Assembly (NCBI RefSeq): GCF_028864145.1
Contig: NZ_JARBHJ010000021.1
Span: 1-43,703 of the forward strand
Direction of reading: 5' to 3'
Source of the DNA: Actinotignum schaalii
GTDB lineage: Bacteria; Actinomycetota; Actinomycetes; Actinomycetales; Actinomycetaceae
Length of the DNA: 43,703 nt
Below are positions 1 through 7,809 of the stretch, in pieces. Position 1 is the stretch's first letter. Every line of letters begins with the position of its first letter. The position numbers were made by a program, and so were the translations under genes. The notes under the pieces were generated by a model. It was not told where the DNA came from. It saw only the letters and a program-made list of their open reading frames with translations, and made no database searches.

Positions 1-1
1 C

Positions 2-259
2 GCTAATTTAGTCTGGTCAACACCCGCCCCCCGACGACCGGCCGCGCCGGAGCGGCCCCGGCGCGCCCGGCCCCCCCCCCCCCCCCCCCCCCCCCCAGCG
101 AGCCGAGCCCGCCGGATAGTTCTGGTTTCCTGCGATCCGGCAGCGTTGGCCCGTGATGTGGCCGCGATGGTGGAGTCCGGGCGAAGCGTGGAATCCATGC
201 GCGCCGTCGACCTCTTCCCCAATACCCACCACTTCGAAGTGGTGACAGCGCTGCGCTAA
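2..259 (+). pseudogene. 3' end of a TrmA/RlmD-type RNA (uracil-5-)methyltransferase, apparently frameshifted or poorly sequenced
   Basis: Only the C-terminal end lies in the window. From about 101 to 259 the frame reads RRIVLVSCDPAALARD and ends DLFPNTHHFEVVTALR, which is the typical last part of SAM-dependent 23S rRNA/tRNA m5U methyltransferases: the Cys of SCDP is the catalytic nucleophile of the family. Upstream of the 26-C run at 71-96 this frame gives only Pro/Arg-rich nonsense. Frame 1 just before the tract (about 25-70) reads PPTTGRAGAAPARPA, which recalls the family motif DPPRxGxG. The gene therefore changes frame at the tract and has an in-frame stop near position 4 in frame 1. This may be a sequencing or contig-edge error rather than real decay. 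It converges with and overlaps the RNase D gene by 4 bases. In actinobacteria this methyltransferase commonly lies near dxs and RNase D. Confidence 0.6.
71..96. repeat. 26-base poly-C homopolymer
   Basis: An uninterrupted run of 26 C inside the methyltransferase frame. Read on its own frame it would encode eight or nine prolines in the middle of a catalytic domain, which the family does not have. Either an assembly or sequencing artefact or an unstable tract. Confidence 0.95.
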
Positions 260-1473
260 GAGCGCACCGCTGCGGCAATCCAGGCCGCGGTATTTTCCAC
301 CTGCCAGGGGCGCGCCCCCAGCTCGGCCATCGCATCACCAATGGCGGGGCCGGTGCGCGCCACCCTGCGGCGCAAAAGGCGCGCCAGCTCACGCTGCACG
401 GCCGGTTTGAGAAGTACATCGTGGCGGATTCCCAGCTCCGCTGCGCGTTCCTGAACCGCGCTGCGCACGTGGTCAAGTAGATGCGGGATTCCACGTTCGG
501 CGCGCCGGGAGGGGCGGGCCGGGGCGGGTTCGGGAAGTTCAGAGCTCGGCAGTGCCCAGGCCTGGGCCACCGCCTGCCACAGCGCCGGCGCCAAATACTG
601 TTTGCCCCCGCTGCGCAGCGGCCGCGCGGTACGCACATCGGCCAGGGAGCGCGGGCGGCGCCGCGCGAGGGCCGCGATATCGGCGCGGGAAAGTACCAGA
701 TCCGGGGCGGTATCGGTGGTTTGCGCGATACGATCCCGTGCCTGCCACAAGGCCCGCACCAGGGCGAGATCACGCCGGGAAGAAAAATCTTGGCGATGGG
801 TGGCGCGCCGCCACGGTTCTGCGGGAGCGGCTTTAGGAGGCCGGGTGCGGATCTCTTCAAATTCTTGGGCCGCCCACTCCAGGCGCCCGGCCCGCTCCAG
901 GCGCTCGAGCTGCACGTGGCGCAGGGGAGCGAGCAATTCCACGTCAAGCGCGGCATAAGAACGCAGCTCATCGGCGAGCGGGCGCTCTGACCAATCCGCT
1001 TGCGAATGTTCTTTGGCGAGGAGCAGCCCTAAATTTTCCGCGAGCTGGGCCTGGAGGGAAATACGTTCATCACCCAAGAGCAACGCGGCTACTTCGGTAT
1101 CAAAAAGTTTGCCCGGTCCCGGGCGTAAACCCAGGTCTCCCAGGGAGGGCAAATCCTGATCGGCAGCGTGCAAAATCCACACGGCATCGCCAAGAATCGC
1201 GGCCAGCTCGGGGTAGTACTCCTCATTCCCTACCGGATCGCATAGCAGTGTTCCCGAGCCCTCGCGGCGCAGTTGAATTAGGTAGGCCCGGGCCGAATAA
1301 CGGATTCCCATGGCACGCTCCACATCCACCGCCACGGGGCCGCTGCCGCGCCGCAACCGTGCGAGTGCGGGGCGATAGGCGGGACCGGTGGTGAGCGGCG
1401 GGATACCTTCGCGCGGGGTATCCACATGGACCAGGGTGGGATCTTCGCTCCAGCGAATAGAAGAAGACGTCAT
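256..1473 (-). CDS. Ribonuclease D family 3'-5' exoribonuclease with HRDC domain
   Basis: A 405-residue protein. The N-terminal half is a DEDDy exonuclease domain: VDVERA gives the first Asp and Glu (residues 50 and 52), HAADQDLPSL the second Asp (about 107), and SYAALDVELL the Tyr and final Asp (173 and 177). An HRDC domain follows at about 230-310. The family trims 3' ends of tRNA and other stable RNA in the cytoplasm using two metal ions. The ATG at 1473 is preceded by a GAGG-type ribosome binding site. The gene order RNA methyltransferase, RNase D, DUF3000 is conserved in actinobacteria, which supports the call. Actinobacterial members are often annotated only as HRDC domain proteins, and the exact substrate is not known from the sequence. 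Confidence 0.93.
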   Translation of the reverse strand: MTSSSIRWSEDPTLVHVDTPREGIPPLTTGPAYRPALARLRRGSGPVAVDVERAMGIRYSARAYLIQLRREGSGTLLCDPVGNEEYYPELAAILGDAVWILHAADQDLPSLGDLGLRPGPGKLFDTEVAALLLGDERISLQAQLAENLGLLLAKEHSQADWSERPLADELRSYAALDVELLAPLRHVQLERLERAGRLEWAAQEFEEIRTRPPKAAPAEPWRRATHRQDFSSRRDLALVRALWQARDRIAQTTDTAPDLVLSRADIAALARRRPRSLADVRTARPLRSGGKQYLAPALWQAVAQAWALPSSELPEPAPARPSRRAERGIPHLLDHVRSAVQERAAELGIRHDVLLKPAVQRELARLLRRRVARTGPAIGDAMAELGARPWQVENTAAWIAAAVRS

Positions 1474-1577
1474 AACCTCACAACTGCATCAGACTAGGGG
1501 CCGCGGTTAATACTAGCGGGCCTGCGCAGGCGCGGGGTGGCCACGCGCAGGAGTGCCACCTCCTAGCGGGATCGCAC

Positions 1578-2144
1578 CTAGCGAGCTGGCAGCGCCGTCG
1601 TTCCTTCCGGAGCTAGGCCGCAGGCCAGCGCAATAAAATCTGCCCAGGCGCGCACGTGGTGATAAAGATCGGGGCTGTTTGGCGTCCAGGAGGCCCGTAA
1701 TTCCACTTCGGTCAAGGAGGAGGAGAGCTCCAGCCCGCCGAAGGTTTCGTTGTACATGCGAGTCACGGTGCCCACCAGGTGGTGGTAGTCAGCTCCGTGC
1801 GCATCCAAAGTATCGGCAAGCCACGCCCAGGCTACTTCGCCGAGCAGCGGATCGCCGGCCATGGCCGCATCCATCGGCGCCCCCATATGGCATACGATCC
1901 GGAAAGTTCCGTGCCAGGCCTCCTGGCCGGCCGGGTCATGAAGCACCACGAAGCGGGCTCCGCCGCGGTAGTTATCCGGTTCCATCGCTGTCGAATCGTT
2001 AATCTCAGCTTGAAGCGCAACGGCCCACGGGGCTATACGCTTGGGCGGCGGTATCTGCACGATGTGCAGCTCGGGACGAAACTCGTGCCCGCGCAGGCTA
2101 TCAAGCGCGGTGAGAAAGTCCTCGGGTGCATGAATCTGAGACAC
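1578..2144 (-). CDS. DUF3000 domain-containing protein
   Basis: Conserved actinobacterial protein of unknown function that matches the DUF3000 family: PELHIVQIPPPKRIAPWAVA near the N-terminus, then RFVVLHDPAGQEAWHGTFR and a C-terminal ASWTPNSPDLYHHVRAWADF. Members usually sit beside the HRDC/RNase D gene, as here, about 100 bp upstream of it in the same direction. The start is uncertain. The longest frame begins with ATG at 2273, but that would overlap the divergent gene starting at 2211 by 63 bases. GTG codons at 2171 and 2144 fit better, and I chose 2144 (188 residues) because the family homology begins just after it. Neither has a clear Shine-Dalgarno site. Role unknown; co-occurrence with RNase D suggests RNA metabolism but does not prove it. 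Confidence 0.85.
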   Translation of the reverse strand: MSQIHAPEDFLTALDSLRGHEFRPELHIVQIPPPKRIAPWAVALQAEINDSTAMEPDNYRGGARFVVLHDPAGQEAWHGTFRIVCHMGAPMDAAMAGDPLLGEVAWAWLADTLDAHGADYHHLVGTVTRMYNETFGGLELSSSLTEVELRASWTPNSPDLYHHVRAWADFIALACGLAPEGTTALPAR

Positions 2145-2198
2145 GCTAGTTACCGTAATGCGCCGGTGCACGGGTTTTAGCCAGGCGCGCCGCGCGGG

Positions 2199-2210
2199 TA
2201 GGATGGCGGC
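2199..2210 (+). promoter_or_regulatory. Candidate leaderless promoter -10 (TAGGAT) for the FemABX-like gene
   Basis: TAGGAT at 2199-2204 is followed by exactly six bases and then the ATG at 2211. This spacing puts transcription start at or next to the start codon, and there is no Shine-Dalgarno sequence. The -35 region (TTTAGC, 2176-2181) is weak. Confidence 0.45.
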
Positions 2211-3254
2211 ATGTCTACACTCTCGCTGTCGCGGATCGATGACACCACCTACCTGGACCTGGCTGCCGGCCACGGCTTGCCCCTTGAGCAGCTACCCGCC
2301 TGGGACCGCTACGAGGATGCTCTGCCCGGCCACGCACCTTTCGGGCGTTTCCTGTGGCGTGATAGCGCAGGTGCGCCGCGTGCTCTTATTTCTCTCACCC
2401 GGATGGAAGGGCGCGGTTTTACTTACCTGTGGGCGAAAAAGGGCCCGGTCTGGTTGGGGGAACGGCCCACGGCCGGCGAAGAACTGGAGTTTCGAACCGC
2501 GCTGGCGCAGCTGGTGCGGCGTGCGGACCGCGGTCTCGCTTTTATGAGGATTCACGCCTGGCACCGGGCTCCGGATCTGCACGAATTACTGCAGACGGTT
2601 ACCTATGATCGCACCGTGGTGGTCGACGTCGCACGCCCGGATGCGGAGATCCGGGCGAATTTCTCCAAGTCGGGGCGTCGTCAGGCACGTAAAGCCGAGG
2701 CAGAAGGCCTGGAATTTTGTGACGAAACGGAGCGGGCCCGGGAAGTATTCCCGGAGCTGTACGCCATCCTCACCGAAACGGCTACCCGTGATGATTTCGG
2801 GGCGGCACCGATGAGCCAGTACGTGACGATGCTGGAATCTCTGGGCCCGGATCACGCCCGGTTATTCGTGGCGCGCGCGGAGGGCCGGGCACTAGCTTGG
2901 CAGATTGTGCTCGCCACCGATGATCTTGGGGAGGCCTATTACGGGGCGACCAACGCGGAGGCCCGCCAGCGCCACGCTTCTATGTTCATGGATATGCATA
3001 CGATGACGTGGCTGCGGGAAACCGGGCGGAAATCTTATGATCTTATGGGGGTGCATTCGGAGCGCGCCCCGCAACTGGAAGGCGTGACCGGATACAAACA
3101 AAAGTTTGCCCCGGATTTCACCGAGGTGGCCGGGGCCTGGGATGTTCCGCTGCGCCCGCGCTACTACCGGGCACTCAAGTTAGCCCTGCACGCGAAGCGC
3201 GCCGTCGCGCGCACGGTGCGTGCCGCGCGCGAACGTCTGGGGCGCAGCAGGTAG
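2211..3254 (+). CDS. FemABX-family peptidyltransferase (lipid II interpeptide bridge aminoacyltransferase-like)
   Basis: A 347-residue protein with the FemABX layout: two GNAT-like halves, the first ending near residue 130 and a linker with FSKSGRRQARKAEAEG (about 150-166), the stretch typical of FemX/FmhB-like enzymes just before a coiled region. The C-terminal half holds YYGATNAEARQRHA and YDLMGV, common in this family. These cytosolic enzymes transfer amino acids from aminoacyl-tRNA to the peptide stem of lipid II to build peptidoglycan cross-bridges. The C-terminus is very basic (about the last 30 residues), which would suit contact with membrane or tRNA. The gene stands alone, divergent from DUF3000 and convergent with treZ. 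The amino acid added cannot be told from sequence. Confidence 0.88.
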   Translation: MSTLSLSRIDDTTYLDLAAGHGLPLEQLPAWDRYEDALPGHAPFGRFLWRDSAGAPRALISLTRMEGRGFTYLWAKKGPVWLGERPTAGEELEFRTALAQLVRRADRGLAFMRIHAWHRAPDLHELLQTVTYDRTVVVDVARPDAEIRANFSKSGRRQARKAEAEGLEFCDETERAREVFPELYAILTETATRDDFGAAPMSQYVTMLESLGPDHARLFVARAEGRALAWQIVLATDDLGEAYYGATNAEARQRHASMFMDMHTMTWLRETGRKSYDLMGVHSERAPQLEGVTGYKQKFAPDFTEVAGAWDVPLRPRYYRALKLALHAKRAVARTVRAARERLGRSR

Positions 3255-3288
3255 GCAAAGCTTCCTTAGCGCGAGTCGCGTTTCGGGA

Positions 3289-5136
3289 CTAGGTATTGTG
3301 GGGGCTGAGAACCGCGAAGCCAGGACCGGAAAAATCAACGTAGGATTCGGCCACGGTAACGCTGCCCCAGGTGAGGAGCATATGCAGCTGCCCTGCCTCG
3401 GGTGGTAGCTGCACCCGGGTAGGAAGCGCGGTTTCCGTGGCCGGTGTGCGGGTCGGTGTTTCGCCGGGGAGCGGGGAGGTCGCTGCCCCTACATGGAAAA
3501 CCACGAAGCTGGCTCCACGCCGGTAATATCCCGCTTCGCCCAGGCGCACGATCTCCGAATCCTCCCGGTGCGGGGAAGCGAAATCTGGGTGCTCACGCCG
3601 CAGCCGCACTAGCTTCCGGGTCACTTCGAGATAACGAGCGTGGGAAGGTTCTTCTAATTCTGCCCAGTTCAGGTGCGACCGGGTGAAAGTGGAAAGCGCT
3701 TGGGGCGGGGGAATTTTACCGGCGTGTTCACCCCAATCCCAGTCGCGAAATTCCGCAATCCGCCCCGCGTCCACACGTTCTCCCAGCTCCGGAGTGTGAT
3801 CGGTGAAGAACTGGAAAGGCGCGGAAGCACTCCACTCCTGGCCCATAAAAAGGAGGGGTGTGAAGGGGGAGAGCAGCATGAGCGCGTCGGCAACGAGGGC
3901 GCGTTCCGCGCTCAGAGTATGGGAGCGGCGGTCTCCCAGTGCGCGGTTACCCACCTGGTCGTGATTTTCGGTATAGACGAGGAAACGGCGCGAATCAAGC
4001 GTATCGGGCACCGGAGAACCCCAGTTCCGCTTCCGGAACGTAGAGAAATTACCGTCGTGCACGAAAACGTGCCGCATGGCCTTCTCCAGGGCTCCGGGTA
4101 ACGCAAAATCTCCGTAATAGGCGAAATTCTCCCCGGTTGTATAGGTGTGCAGGGCATGGTGAATATCATCAGCCCATTGCATATCCATACCGTAGCCACC
4201 CGCACGGGTGGGGCGCAGCATCGCCACATCATTGAGGTCCGATTCCGCCACGAGTGCGATACGCCGCCCGCTCTCCGCGGCGAAAGCCGCGGCGGCGTCG
4301 GATAATTCCGCGAGGATGTGGTGATCGGAACTGTCCCAGATCGCGTGGACGGCGTCAAGCCTAAAAATATCCACGTGGTAGTCACGGGCCCACTGGAGCA
4401 TATTGTCGATAAAATAACGCCGCACCGGGCCGGAATCCGGGCCGTCCACGTTTACCCCCGGGCCCCAGGTGGAAGCATAGCGATCCGTGGTGTAGGGGCC
4501 GAACTCCGCCAGAAAATTCCCGTCCGGTCCGAAATGGTTGTAGACCACGTCCAGGCACACCGCCAGTCCGGTGCGGTGCGCGGCCTCGACGAAACGTGCG
4601 AAACCCGCCGGGCCGCCATAGTTTTCGGTGACCGCATAGATATCCACGCCGTCGTAGCCCCAATTGCGGGTGCCGGGTACCGGGCAAATCGGCATGACCT
4701 CGACGATATCCACTCCGAGGTCGCGCAGATACCCGAATTTCTGCGCCGCAGCATCGAACGTGCCTTCCGGGGTGAAGGTGCCGATATGCAGTTCGTAAAA
4801 CACTTTGCCGAGCGGATCAATACCGGGGAAAGGCGAAAATTCGAAAGCGTCGAGATCAACAATTTCGGAGGGGCCCATGACCCCTTCGGGTTGGCGCCGG
4901 GTGCGCGGATCAGGCAGCCCCATTCCTCCGTCCAGACTGATGCGGTAGCGGGTTCCGGCCGGGAGGGGAGTATCGAGGATCCACCATCCCGGTCCGCTAG
5001 CTAGAGCAGCGCCGTCGCGCCCAGAGCGAGCTGCCGCAATATCCGCGGCGGTGACCGGACGGAAGGGGAGGCGCTCCCCGTCTACCAGGGCCTCGACTCT
5101 CGTGCGCCCCGGTGCCCACACGCTCAGCGGTTCCAT
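3289..5136 (-). CDS. treZ: Malto-oligosyltrehalose trehalohydrolase
   Basis: GH13 enzyme that cleaves trehalose from the end of maltooligosyl-trehalose, the second step of the TreY-TreZ route. From the ATG at 5136 the protein has 615 residues. An N-terminal carbohydrate-binding fold (MEPLSVWAPG...) precedes the barrel; GH13 region I is DVVYNHFGP (about 196), the nucleophile Asp lies in DIFRLDAVHAI (261), the acid/base Glu in ALVAESDLND (298), and the third Asp in YTENHDQVGN. MGQEWSAS near residue 460 is also typical of TreZ. The treY stop and this start overlap as TAATG, so the two are translationally coupled. An in-frame ATG at 5163 is less likely because family homology starts at the internal one. 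Last gene of the glgX-treY-treZ operon. Confidence 0.96.
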   Translation of the reverse strand: MEPLSVWAPGRTRVEALVDGERLPFRPVTAADIAAARSGRDGAALASGPGWWILDTPLPAGTRYRISLDGGMGLPDPRTRRQPEGVMGPSEIVDLDAFEFSPFPGIDPLGKVFYELHIGTFTPEGTFDAAAQKFGYLRDLGVDIVEVMPICPVPGTRNWGYDGVDIYAVTENYGGPAGFARFVEAAHRTGLAVCLDVVYNHFGPDGNFLAEFGPYTTDRYASTWGPGVNVDGPDSGPVRRYFIDNMLQWARDYHVDIFRLDAVHAIWDSSDHHILAELSDAAAAFAAESGRRIALVAESDLNDVAMLRPTRAGGYGMDMQWADDIHHALHTYTTGENFAYYGDFALPGALEKAMRHVFVHDGNFSTFRKRNWGSPVPDTLDSRRFLVYTENHDQVGNRALGDRRSHTLSAERALVADALMLLSPFTPLLFMGQEWSASAPFQFFTDHTPELGERVDAGRIAEFRDWDWGEHAGKIPPPQALSTFTRSHLNWAELEEPSHARYLEVTRKLVRLRREHPDFASPHREDSEIVRLGEAGYYRRGASFVVFHVGAATSPLPGETPTRTPATETALPTRVQLPPEAGQLHMLLTWGSVTVAESYVDFSGPGFAVLSPHNT

Positions 5137-7799
5137 TACTCGGTGCTCCCTCCTGCGTCGCACCCTGCGTTGCCCCCGGCGTTCCCTCCGGCCTTCGCTC
5201 CAGTAGGTGATTCAGTGCTCGCTTGAGCGCGGCCTGCCGCATTCGCGCCGTCGGATCCGCAGGCATCAGCACGAACGTACACTGCCACCGGCAGATTCGC
5301 GCAGGCATCGCGAACAAGGAGCTGGGGCCCTTCAATCTCACCTTCCTCCAGAACGCTGCGCCACCGCCCGGGCGGGAGCACGATATGCGCATCGCCCCAG
5401 CCGCCGGCCACCTCCTGGCGGTGCGCGAGGCGCGAGACCACCACGATCACATCCGGCTCCCCATCCAGGGTGCGGGTAAAAGCAAAAATATTTCCGGTGG
5501 TGGCAGCCAGCGGCTCGTAGCCCGAACGCAGCGAAACAAAAGTATCCGGGCGGTCCCGGCGCAGGCGCAGGAGGCGCGAGGTCACCCACATTTTCTCTTC
5601 ATCCACGCTTGCCTGCGCGGGGAGCGCACCCGCGCTATCCAGCTGCTCGAGCATGCTGGCAAGCCGCCGGTAATTCACCGGGCGGCGGTTATCGGGATCC
5701 ACCAGCAGATTGCGGGTGATTTCCTCTCCCTGGTAGGTATCGGGCACCCCGATCAGCGTGAGGGCCAGAACCTTCGCGGCGAGGATACGCGCGCGGCGTG
5801 CCGGGCGGGTATGTTCCCACCAAGCCGTGAGCTCCACCACCGATTCCGGGGTGGAAATAACCGAGCGCGCATAGGCAAAAAGCCCGGTTTCCAGTGCTTC
5901 ATCCGGTTCGGTCCACGTGGTCCACGATTTTTGTTCGCGGGCGGCCTTGCGTAGGTAATCAATGAGGCGATCAGCTTCGATAGGCCCGTTATCCGTCCAG
6001 GTTCCCATAATTGTTTGCCACATGAGGTTCTCGATCTGGCCATCGAGTTCCGCGGGGCGGGAGGCAGCGTGCCGTTCGCGCAGCCGTTCCAGGAGTTCCA
6101 GCCATTCGGTGGGGTAATCGGCCAAGGTGGCAATAGCGGCGCGAGTATCTTCCCCGCGTTTCGTATCATGGGTGGTGAGCGTGGTCATCATCACGGGCCA
6201 ATCGGCCATCATCTGCCGGGTCCAGGTGTGGAGTTCATCGGGGGTGAGCGATGCACGCAACGGATCGGATCCCACCTCCGTTGCCGAAGTGAGCGCGGTA
6301 TACCGATAAAAAGCGGTGTCTTCCACACCTTTGGCCATGACCGCGCCGCATACCTGCTGGAATCGGATAATCGCTTCATTACGGGAAGCGTCATGGCGTT
6401 TCGTTGCCGAACCGATTTCCCGCCCGAGCAAAATATCAACAACAACGTCCAGGGTTTCGCACCGATCTTCGGAGAGCAGGCCCCGGGCCCGTTCGGCGGC
6501 CTCGAGCAGCGCAGTTTCAGCGCTGGCATGCGCTTTCTCCCCGGGAACCACGTAGGCCCGATACCTATCCATGGAGATGACGAGCGCGGACACCGCATCA
6601 TACAAAGAGCGCTGGGAATGGTCCCGCAAGCGCAGATCATCGCGGCATACTTCCGCCATGAGCCGCGCCATCCGCTCCACTTCCGCCTGGAGGGAGGAAT
6701 GCATAATCTGGCTTTTCGCCTCGCGCTCCAGAACCGGATACGGCTGGGTGGTATGGGATAGGTGCACGAAATTCGCGGTGAGGGCACGCACCCCCTCAGG
6801 GTCGGTCAGTAGCGCCCCGATACGCCACGAAGCCTCATACCCGGTACACCCCGCGCACTTCCAATCCGAAGGCAACTTTTCGCTGCCCTCCAGGATTTTC
6901 TCCGCCACGATCCACGCCCCGCCGGTTGCCTCGTACAGGCGCTCCATATACTGGCGCGGATCGGCGAGCCCATCGGGATGATCGATACGGAATGCATCAA
7001 TAAAACCGGCGTGGAAGAGCTCCAGCAGCAGCGCGTGGGAGGCGTGAAATACCTCAGGATCCTCTACCCGAATCCCCGCGAGGGTATCCACATCAAAAAA
7101 TCGGCGGTAATTGAGTTCTTCTTCAGCTACTCGCCAATAGGCGAGCCGATAGTACTGGCGTTGCAGCAGTTCTGCCAGCGGTAGAAATTCGGTGCCTTTC
7201 CGGACCGGGAAAACGTGGTCATAGTAGCGCAGTACCGGAACTTCGCCGTCGTCCTCATAACCTGGTACGACGACGTGATCGAGCGCAATTGCCTCCCGGG
7301 CGAGTGCCGTACCCACCCGTTCGCCCAGCACCGGGATGAGGATCCCATCGTCGCTGGACTCCACGTCAATATCGAACCAGGAAGCGTAGGGCGACTCGGG
7401 CCCATCGCGCAGCAGGGACCACATGGCCCGATTGAGGTAGAGCGGGGTGGGCATCGCCATATGGTTGGGAACCACATCAACGATGATGCCGAGGCCAGCA
7501 GCGTGCGCCGCATTCGCAAAAGCCTCAAAACCGTCCCGCCCACCCATTGGCTCGGAAATCCGGGTGTGATCAACTACGTCATAGCCGTGCGTGGATCCCG
7601 GGGCTGCCTGGAGGATGGGGGAGCAGTACACATCGGTAATCCCGAGCTGCACGAGGTAGGGGAGCAGGGCGGTGGCATCCGCGAAGGTGAAATGGGGACC
7701 GAGTTGCAGTCGATACGTGGACACGGGTTGGCGCTGCCCGGCGCCGGGTACGTGGGAACGTAGAGCTGGAATACTGGAGGTATCAGTGATTGCGGTCAT
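5136..7799 (-). CDS. treY: Malto-oligosyltrehalose synthase (maltooligosyl trehalose synthase)
   Basis: Converts the reducing-end alpha-1,4 bond of maltodextrin into the alpha,alpha-1,1 bond of trehalose, giving the TreZ substrate. About 887 residues from the ATG at 7799. The start of the barrel reads STYRLQLGPHFTFADATALL; region I is VDVVPNHMAMP, the nucleophile region AFRIDHPDGLADP, the Glu region WIVAEKILEG, and TTLTTHDTKRGEDTRA closes the active site. These are diagnostic for TreY. The C-terminal 60 residues are low-complexity and rich in Gly/Ala/Thr (after VAVYVRADA), longer than needed by the family. An upstream in-frame ATG at 7880 would overlap glgX by 71 bases; the start used here leaves a 10-base gap after the glgX stop. 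Confidence 0.96.
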   Translation of the reverse strand: MTAITDTSSIPALRSHVPGAGQRQPVSTYRLQLGPHFTFADATALLPYLVQLGITDVYCSPILQAAPGSTHGYDVVDHTRISEPMGGRDGFEAFANAAHAAGLGIIVDVVPNHMAMPTPLYLNRAMWSLLRDGPESPYASWFDIDVESSDDGILIPVLGERVGTALAREAIALDHVVVPGYEDDGEVPVLRYYDHVFPVRKGTEFLPLAELLQRQYYRLAYWRVAEEELNYRRFFDVDTLAGIRVEDPEVFHASHALLLELFHAGFIDAFRIDHPDGLADPRQYMERLYEATGGAWIVAEKILEGSEKLPSDWKCAGCTGYEASWRIGALLTDPEGVRALTANFVHLSHTTQPYPVLEREAKSQIMHSSLQAEVERMARLMAEVCRDDLRLRDHSQRSLYDAVSALVISMDRYRAYVVPGEKAHASAETALLEAAERARGLLSEDRCETLDVVVDILLGREIGSATKRHDASRNEAIIRFQQVCGAVMAKGVEDTAFYRYTALTSATEVGSDPLRASLTPDELHTWTRQMMADWPVMMTTLTTHDTKRGEDTRAAIATLADYPTEWLELLERLRERHAASRPAELDGQIENLMWQTIMGTWTDNGPIEADRLIDYLRKAAREQKSWTTWTEPDEALETGLFAYARSVISTPESVVELTAWWEHTRPARRARILAAKVLALTLIGVPDTYQGEEITRNLLVDPDNRRPVNYRRLASMLEQLDSAGALPAQASVDEEKMWVTSRLLRLRRDRPDTFVSLRSGYEPLAATTGNIFAFTRTLDGEPDVIVVVSRLAHRQEVAGGWGDAHIVLPPGRWRSVLEEGEIEGPQLLVRDACANLPVAVYVRADACGSDGANAAGRAQASTESPTGAKAGGNAGGNAGCDAGGSTE

Positions 7800-7809
7800 A
7801 CTTTCGAGC

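Noticed and set aside
3-971. Long minus-strand open frame of 322 codons overlapping RNase D
   Set aside because: It lies in another frame of the RNase D gene, is Arg/Pro/Ala-rich and runs through the poly-C tract as poly-Gly; no family likeness.
4318-5004. 228-codon plus-strand frame inside treZ
   Set aside because: Antisense shadow of a clear GH13 gene; composition follows from its codon bias.
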